Assembly: GCF_050948215.1 (NCBI RefSeq)
Contig: NC_135163.1
Coordinates: forward strand, 4,650,001-4,714,000
Direction: 5' to 3'
DNA length: 64,000 nt
Origin: Halictus rubicundus
Lineage: Eukaryota; Arthropoda; Insecta; Hymenoptera; Halictidae
This document shows, piece after piece, positions 58,089 through 64,000 of the stretch; the stretch's first letter is position 1; each line of letters starts with the position of its first letter. The notes beneath the pieces are model-generated. The model ran no database searches. It had not been told where the DNA came from and saw only the letters and a program-made list of their open reading frames with translations. The position numbers and the translations under genes were made by a program.

Positions 58089-59117
58089 ATGGGTCGCAAA
58101 GGAAAGAATACGAGTTTCGATGTGTGGCAGCTTGTAATTTTTCATCGAGAAAAAGGAAAAACCTATCGCGATATTAGTGCAATGCTTCGTATAAGTAACA
58201 GTACTGCTGCAGATATTTGTCGACGATTTTATATTGAGGATCGCATTGATTCAATTCCGCAAACTGGAAGACCAAGTCTCTTATGTACGAGGGAGAAAAG
58301 CAAAATTATTCGGAAAGTGAACAAAAATCCGCGCTTAAGTGCCCCAAAACTAGTTAGTGAGCTATTAGGAGAAAGCTCCAAGAATGTTTCAGCCGAAACA
58401 GTTCGGAGAGTGCTGAGGCAAGCTGGTTACAATGGAAGAGTAGCTAGAAAGAAACCATTTATCAACGAAAAGAATATTGATAAACGAAAAACCCTTGCAA
58501 GAGAGCTAATTTTTAAGGATGAGACATGGTGGAAGGATGTCATATTTGCTGATGAAAGCAAATTCAATCTGTACAATTCCGACGGAAGAACTATGGTGTG
58601 GCGGAAAGCGAATAAAGAGTTTAATTTTGAAAATACAAGAGGTACAGTGAAACACGGCGGAGACAGCGTAATGGTCTGGGGTTGCATTTCGTCATATGGA
58701 GTCGGTAACCTAGTTTTTATTGACGGTATCATGGACAAAAATCATTATTTAAATATACTCAAAAATAATTTAATTCAAAGTACTGAAAAAATGGGGCTTA
58801 ATAATACTTTTAAGTTTTACCAAGACAACGACCCCAAGCACAAGTCACGTATTGTGCAAGAATTTTTATTATACCGATGCCCCAAAATTCTTCATTCGCC
58901 GCCCCAATCACCGGACCTTAATCCTATCGAGAATTTATGGGATGAATTGGATAGAAAAATTCGAAAAACCCCAATTACATCGATAGCTAAATTAAAACAA
59001 AGACTTGCAACTGAGTGGTCGAATATAACTGTTGAATATTTTAAAAAAATTACAAACAATATGCCAAACAGGTTAAGACATGTTCTTAAACAAAATGGTT
59101 ATGCCACGAAGTATTAA
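58089..59117 (+). CDS. Tc1-type DD34E transposase, complete
   Basis: Cut-and-paste transposase acting in the nucleus on the flanking inverted repeats. The frame is open from 57885 (410 codons), but the first 68 codons lie mostly in the left inverted repeat. I start at ATG 58089 (context CAAAATGG), giving 342 residues, the usual family length. Residues ~1-55 and ~60-110 read as two helix-turn-helix DNA-binding regions joined by TGRPS (59-63), the GRPR-like linker. A basic RVARKK stretch (~117-122) may aid nuclear entry. The catalytic triad is D155 (FADESKF), D246 (YQDNDPKH) and E281 (SPDLNPIENLWDEL), with 34 residues between D246 and E281; HGGDSVMVWGCISS follows the first Asp as in the family. 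All three residues, the single uninterrupted exon and the stop at 59115-59117 are intact, so activity is plausible but untested. Confidence 0.95.
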   Translation: MGRKGKNTSFDVWQLVIFHREKGKTYRDISAMLRISNSTAADICRRFYIEDRIDSIPQTGRPSLLCTREKSKIIRKVNKNPRLSAPKLVSELLGESSKNVSAETVRRVLRQAGYNGRVARKKPFINEKNIDKRKTLARELIFKDETWWKDVIFADESKFNLYNSDGRTMVWRKANKEFNFENTRGTVKHGGDSVMVWGCISSYGVGNLVFIDGIMDKNHYLNILKNNLIQSTEKMGLNNTFKFYQDNDPKHKSRIVQEFLLYRCPKILHSPPQSPDLNPIENLWDELDRKIRKTPITSIAKLKQRLATEWSNITVEYFKKITNNMPNRLRHVLKQNGYATKY

Positions 59118-59166
59118 ACAAATTTTATAATGCTAAATTACATTATCTAAATTGAAAAATGAATAT

Positions 59167-59388
59167 TGTCCGAATATTTTTGTGAGCCAAAAATGGTACA
59201 TCATTTCTCTTACTAATTTTTATTATGGAATTTATGTATATTTTTCAAATGAATTATCTATGTTTATCAACATTAATAAATCTTTTATTGCTAGAAACAA
59301 TTCCCGGGACGATTCCTTTATTAACAAAGGAATTATCAAGTCGTAAAGTTAGTTATAGCTAGTGTCCGAATATTTTTGGGAGTCACTG
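59167..59388. repeat. Right terminal inverted repeat, IR/DR type
   Basis: Reverse complement of the left repeat, with inner box TGTCCGAATATTTTTGTGAG and terminus GGGAGTCACTG. Two boxes, as on the left. Confidence 0.93.
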
Positions 59389-59390
59389 TA

Positions 59391-59470
59391 TATCGAAGAG
59401 AAGATACTATTCCTTGAAACACCGACAGCGAAGCTCGAGCGGCCTCGGTCGCCGAGGAGTGTAAACACGT
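59391..59470 (+). mobile_element. Family A copy, right part of the split copy
   Basis: TATCGAAGAGAAGATACTAT resumes exactly where 57720 stopped. It is followed by a CCTCGGTCGCCGAGG hairpin and AGTGTAAACACG, the variant interior also seen at 3832-3867. The normal right terminus is not found. Confidence 0.85.
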
Positions 59471-60396
59471 AAATACTCGCGAAATAAACAAATAGGACTT
59501 ACCGTTCTCTGCGCCTAATCGGGGCCTCCCCACCTAACTCCGTCCTCCGCTGGCTGCTCCTGGGCCGCTTCACACTCGCGACACGATTCCCGACGGCACG
59601 CGAAACGTAATTGAAAAGGTTCGGGAGCACAGGTAACTCGCGACTCACTACGGCGGAAGACAACGCGACAATGACCCTTCGATTTCCGGTGACGCGACGC
59701 GTCGATCCTTATCACCCCCACCCTACGCCTTATGGTATGTCTGGATTCGGTACCTGTGTCCCTGTATTTTTTTTTCTGGTACGGTAACCAAAATTTCTAG
59801 GAATGAATGGTACCCTCGCGTAACCGCGTATAATAAAAGCATGCAGAAATATCCACGTCAGTATAATTGACGTTCTCGGTTACCGATGACGTCACGCTTA
59901 GCTATTCCAGATGCGTGTCGCTAATTTTTCTTGTTATACCTAAAACCATGCATTTCAACCCGTCTGTGCACGGGTTAAACGAACAATTTATATATATATA
60001 TATATATTTTATGTTTATTCTATATACACTAACGAGCAAAACTGAGTCTACACTATTTGAAGCAACGTAACTTTTTAAAAATTAGATCAAACGACTTAAA
60101 TGTTATTGAGAAGTTAGAAGGATTAGTTTATTAGACGAGGTGTAAAAAATTTTTGAAAAAAATTTGAATTGGTCGGAATCGTAAAAGAAATAGTAAAAGT
60201 TGGTTTCTTTTTAGCTTTTTTATCTGAGCCTGTATTGAAAATTTAAAAAATGTGTTTGATTCGCTTGAATAAATTATATCCATGCTGAAAATTTCACCGA
60301 TATTGGTTAATTCGTTTACGAGTTATAAACGCTTAAAAGTGGACAAATTGCCGTTTTTCACGATTTTCGACTTAAAATCGCACTTTTAATCGTGCC
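59471..60396. other. Unassigned DNA
   Basis: Contains an AT run (59989-60008) and, at 60090-60135, GACTTAAATG...GAGAAGTTAGAAGGATTAGTTT, which matches 56868-56920 in reverse. No exon recognised. Confidence 0.5.
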
Positions 60397-60555
60397 AAAT
60401 GCCGAGCCGATAAAAGTCCCAGAACTATCCCCATCGCCGTATACCCCGTAAGGGGCCGCGACTCGATGCCTCTAGAGCTTCGCTAAAGAATATCCTGTGC
60501 GATATATGTCCCTAATAAGACCCGTGTTTTGGACCTATATCGAGTAAACACTGTA
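60397..60555 (-). mobile_element. Family A copy, minus, right terminus missing
   Basis: Starts inside the right half (GCCGATAAAAGTCCCAGAAC), runs through CTATCCCCATCGCCGTATAC and GATATATGTCCCTAATAAGA, and ends at an intact CGAGTAAACACTGTA. Confidence 0.87.
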
Positions 60556-61423
60556 TTACGTTCCTGCGAGGTATAATTCACCATTAGAATGAAGGTAAAC
60601 GTTACAATCAGCGTAAAATTTCTTCTTCTATCAGACTATGAATAATAAAGTGGAGAAATAATAAAAATAAAAAAATAGTCACAGGGTAATGAGTTAATCG
60701 CAGATTTCTTTCGTATAATAGTGAACAGTTGCGGAGAGAGCATGTTTGCGTAACATTAATCGGGCCCGCGACTCGACGCCATGGAATCGTAGCTAAACTT
60801 ATTTAACGAGAGGCCAGACACGTACGTTTCCCGGTCCTGTCCAAATTTGCATAGTTAACAGTACAATATTTAACTACGTAACTGCGTTGACATCGGCGAC
60901 GCTTGATTAACGTGATTACGAAGTAACGTCGGGCGCTCACCACTTCTATCAATTCAATACATGTGTAAATATGTTCCCCCATTACATAAACACAACTCTG
61001 AGCGACTAATTAATGTAACCGGTCTCTGGCCACGGTACCAGCTTAATACGTTTTTACGTTCTCTTTGTAAAATAACAGGAGCGTTTCAGCGACGACAAAA
61101 CTTTCTGTTCTGCTTTTATTAAATGATTCATTTTTCTTATGGTTATTAAACGCTTGCGTAAAATGATGTACAAATGTGCGTGTGCACGCGTGCACGACCA
61201 TATTCATCTTGCTAAGCCGTTAAAAGCTCTTTCCAGGCTTACGGACCAAAGTAAGGATTACTATAATATCATTTTGCCAACCACAGTTGACCGCCATTAG
61301 TACTTCGAGTGACGTTTCATCTTAAAAGTAAAAATTAATGTACATATATTTTCATATATTGCGTTGTTACTTACAAAGACAGCGTGAGTCACCTATGCCA
61401 TCAAAATGTTTGTTTTTATGTTA
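60556..61423. other. Unassigned AT-rich DNA
   Basis: Nothing recognised apart from a short GCGTGTGCACGCGTGCACG run near 61178. Confidence 0.5.
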
Positions 61424-61620
61424 TTTTTTTTTTTTAGAGATCTCAAGGTCACCTTCATATCTTGTCATTCGATATACGTTACCTTCTGTCTGTGACCTAG
61501 ACTGATCTTGAGTTATTATGGCCACTGAATTCCCAATGAAAGGGACTATCATCGTATGCGTTTAAAAAGGGGTAGTCATTTTGACAAAATGAAGGTGACC
61601 TTGAGATCTCTAAAAAAAAA
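61424..61620. mobile_element. Small inverted-repeat element with AGATCTCAAGGTCACCTTCA ends
   Basis: The left arm, a T-run then AGAGATCTCAAGGTCACCTTCAT (61424-61458), is the reverse complement of ATGAAGGTGACCTTGAGATCTCT and an A-run (61589-61620). Loop about 130 bp. The arms also hold AAGGTCA/TGACCTT half-sites. Target duplication unclear. Confidence 0.7.
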
Positions 61621-61861
61621 TCGTGATTTCAATAATTATAAAATAAAAAATGTGAAAATAACCGAACGTGCTTATGTTATGAGCCAATAATTATAATATA
61701 TCTATCAAATAATCTATAAAATTCAGCTGAATTTAGTAAAAATGACTGAAAGGAATCTGGCTTCTTTGATTTTTTAAATAAATTACGGACGGTGATCCAA
61801 CGATTGCTCGCAACGTAGTTATGGAGTTGGTCGCAATAAATTGTTACAAACCAGGAGAATG

Positions 61862-62068
61862 TCATTTTTCAAGATAGTCTCCTGACTTTTCGCAGCACTC
61901 AGTGAATCGTTGCGTAAACTTCTTTATGCTCGCAGAAAAAAGAAAGAATTGCATTCTGTTGAGAGTCAAACTGCAAATCCACCGCTTTCCTCGGTTCTTG
62001 TACCGTGGCAAATCGGTGGCCACATCGTTATAAAGCGAAGGACCTTTGTACTTGTGTGTCGTAAACAA
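61862..62068 (-). pseudogene. Possible mariner transposase carboxy-terminal relic
   Basis: The minus-strand frame ends IKKFTQRFTECCEKSGDYLE, then K and stop. This resembles the usual mariner carboxy end (a KKL..RW..C.E..GDY.EK pattern). The preceding residues do not align convincingly and no catalytic motif is seen. If correct, only the last 25-30 codons are recognisable. Fusion to other sequence, or chance, is possible. Confidence 0.4.
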
Positions 62069-62659
62069 TCCTCGTTACAATGAGGCGCATTTAAGTTGAA
62101 GTTTGCAATTAGAAGCAAATGCTGAGAACCGCGGTCGAAAAGCGTCGCGACTGCATATTGTTGGTCACACCGTTGCAGTCTGCTCTTTGAAGTATCGGGT
62201 CGTCTTTCATACGTATAGCCCTATAGGGACGACGTCTGTTATACAGGGTGAGTCTCGTAACACGACGACTTCAAACAACTCCTAAGTTATTTGTTACACG
62301 GAAAAGTTTCTCGAACAAATGTTGCATGGTTTCCAGGGGGACATACAGTTCCGTAATAAGCTTTTGTTATTTTGCTTTTTTATCGAGACAGGAGGGTCGT
62401 CTTCTGTTTTTTAGATTGCCCGATATTTTTTCTCGAACTCGAATACAGCACCAAATTCTGCATAAAAACGTATTATACCAAATAAAATTAATAATCACCG
62501 AGATACTCTCAAACTTATTTCAGTCGAATGATTTTAAATGACGTAACCAAGAGAAGCGGGAAGAATAAAATCGTGTTACAAAGTTATATAAATATTTCAC
62601 TGAACAGGACCGCTGCTGTCATTGAATTGAAAGTGTCAAATGAAACTAAACAGATTTTG

Positions 62660-62660
<1 letters not shown>

Positions 62661-62709
<49 letters not shown>
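62661..62709. repeat. (TA)n microsatellite
   Basis: About 49 bases of alternating TA, directly abutting the left end of the next element. Confidence 0.97.
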
Positions 62710-62712
<3 letters not shown>

Positions 62713-63174
62713 GATCTAAAAAATGTTCGAATACTAAATTTCGGATTCTCGAGAAATTGTCAATATTTAAAATATTTTAAGGATCGTAGCCTCGGAGTAT
62801 TCGCAGACAGAAAATGCCACAAATAGAATCATCTTGTTGTTTCCCTTCACAGCGACCGCTTAATACTTAATGTACGATTCCGTTTCGGCTGCTTTGCAGG
62901 ACCAAAATAAACGACATGGTGGTTTCAGTCACGAAATCAATTTTTCAATGTTTCCACAGACGCTTCAGTTGGTAACGTTTTGGACCAAGAAGAGCGTGTT
63001 CAGCAAGTACCCCGCCGTGGTACCGTGCAAAAATATCTGCGACAAAAATGAACCAGAGAAAGTAGAAAAGTTGTAAGATGAATCCAATCTTATTATTGTT
63101 TTTGACGAGGGTGTGACAGTTTAAGTATCAAAAATAGGAAACTTAGTGATCAAATACTTTTTGGACGCACTGTA
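62710..63174. mobile_element. Decayed relative of the 38.3-kb foldback
   Basis: Left end GTAGATCTAAAAAATGTTC and interior GGATTCTCGAGAAATTG match the right arm of 38294-39000 read in reverse. The right end is TTTTTGGACGCACTGTA. CATGGTGGTTTCAGTCACGA at 62918-62937 is the reverse of CGTGACTGAAACCACCATG at 38552-38570. Its 68-codon open frame is therefore element sequence and not a host gene. Confidence 0.7.
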
Positions 63175-63187
63175 TGTTCTTAAGCGT

Positions 63188-63368
63188 ATGTTGTTTACCC
63201 GATTGACGTCCAAAACACGGGTCTAGCCAGGGACATATATCGTACAGGAGATACTATTCTTTGATCCATGGCGACCGAGGGTTCTCAAGCTTCTTGGTTC
63301 CCCAGGGGGGATAGTTCCAGGACTTTTATCGACTAGGTATCTGGGACATATACAGAGTAAACACAGTA
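63188..63368 (+). mobile_element. Family A element, full length
   Basis: 181 bp. Left GTATGTTGTTTACCCGATTG, right CATATACAGAGTAAACACAG then TA. Interior CAGGAGATACTATTCTTTGA and GGCGACCGAGGGTT, the same GGGTT word found at the junctions of the 22.9-kb array. Confidence 0.86.
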
Positions 63369-64000
63369 AATCCAAACGTGTGCTATATTCCTGTCCGGGT
63401 GTTTAGTATTGCAGTAGCGTTCCCGTTGAACGTTCTCCGTGATCTTTTCATCGGACCTCGCAGCGGGCGCTCGAAAAGGATCCCGAGTCTGATTACGGTC
63501 CCGGTAACGGAGGAAGGAAGAAGAAAATCACGCGTGTCGCTGCCGAGATTTACGAACGGTTTATCGTTGCAGCTCCGGTGGAAATACACGTAAACGTTAG
63601 CGGCGCGTGCGCCCGCCCGCGCCCAGCCCTTGTACAGTAATTCAGTGACAAACGAGTTCTACGGAGTACATAGCGCGTTCCTGTACGACCTGTTACTAAA
63701 TAGCTGGCTGGTTACGACTTCGTCGTATATCTTCTGTTCGCAACAATCGCGCGACGCCGCGCCGCGCCGCGTCGGCAACTCTGTCGTTCGGGGGGTTTTC
63801 AATTTCGCGCGTTCGGCCTTGTAAATTCGAAATTGCGAGCACCAAATACCTGGAAATTCTCTTTCACCCTCGCCGGCCAGGTGGGAGATTTGGTATGGCG
63901 CAACTAATTCCGTGTGTAGATGGCAAACGGACGTTTTCTAAGGCGCGAACTACTTTCCCGCGGCGCAGACCGGCTTCGTCTAGGTGTGTTTAACTTTCCG
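63369..64000. other. Unassigned CpG-rich DNA
   Basis: CpG-rich to the end of the window. Contains a GCCGCGCCGCGCCGCG run near 63756-63771. A 71-codon plus-strand frame and its antisense are not recognisable. Confidence 0.5.

Larger units (their letters stand above)
57721..59390 (+). mobile_element. Tc1-type transposon with intact transposase
   Basis: TA target duplications (57721-57722 and 59389-59390) enclose a 1666-bp element with CAGTGACTCCCA at both termini. Inverted repeats of about 222 bp each carry the word AAATATTCGGACA at the outer and again at the inner edge. This is the IR/DR layout known from elements such as Sleeping Beauty, with long TIRs as in Minos. Left and right repeats differ at roughly 12 percent of positions by eye, so the copy is not brand new, yet its transposase frame is open. 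It sits inside a family A repeat. Confidence 0.96.

Noticed and set aside
62870..63076. 68-codon open frame as a small gene
   Set aside because: It lies inside an element related to 38294-39000 and shares the sequence CATGGTGGTTTCAGTCACG with it in reverse.

Overview
This is eukaryotic, almost certainly arthropod, nuclear DNA. I see no prokaryotic gene arrangement, rRNA, tRNA, CRISPR array or host protein exon. The mix of CpG-rich blocks, long CT/GA, AT and GAC microsatellites, many TA-flanked and TTAA-flanked small DNA transposons, and Tc1/mariner sequences suggests an insect, plausibly a hymenopteran (ant, bee or wasp). That placement is inference from composition and repeat content, not from a diagnostic gene. 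The window reads as an intergenic or intronic, repeat-rich stretch.

The only intact protein gene is a Tc1-type DD34E transposase (58089-59117, 342 codons). It lies in a 1666-bp transposon (57723-59388) with ~222-bp inverted repeats of IR/DR type. The transposon has inserted at a TA inside a copy of an older small repeat, and both halves of that repeat are visible on either side.

The older repeat, called family A here, dominates the window with about 19 copies. A full copy is ~180-220 bp, starts and ends at TA, and has inverted ends related to CAGTGTTTACTCGATATATG. It has a hairpin in its left half and usually a GGGGTATACCCC-type palindrome in the middle. Copies occur in both orientations, as full, short (86-154 bp) or half-element forms. 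At 1109-2316 and 22927-23450 the left half has been amplified into tandem arrays that still finish with a single right end. The first array is a higher-order repeat of alternating 134- and 166-bp units. The second has junctions carrying one to three GGGTTA repeats.

Other mobile DNA: family B (ends TAGACTGCGGAT) at 4.0, 5.3, 13.5, 29.4, 33.3 and 51.4 kb; three large foldback elements, nearly all hairpin (26.1-27.3, 27.3-27.8 and 38.3-39.0 kb), plus a decayed relative of the last at 62.7 kb; a mariner deletion derivative keeping the decayed end of its transposase (44.5 kb); two TTAA-flanked piggyBac-like small elements (34.45 and 49.06 kb) and a third possible end at 33.45 kb; a 1.48-kb composite with 23-bp inverted ends (7.65-9.13 kb); and two decayed transposase fragments on the minus strand (23.6 and 61.9 kb).

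Between these lie minisatellites (9.7, 13.9, 15.6, 21.5, 50.3 and 56.3 kb), simple repeats, and unassigned DNA in which I could not identify exons. Two short regulatory-type motif clusters stand out: four AGGTCA half-sites in a perfect DR4 ladder at 5.78 kb, and two GTCACGTGAC E-boxes at 46.07-46.12 kb. No undescribed multi-gene system was found. The most unusual content is the structural biology of the repeats: end-preserving tandem amplification, giant foldbacks, and nesting that gives a relative age order.
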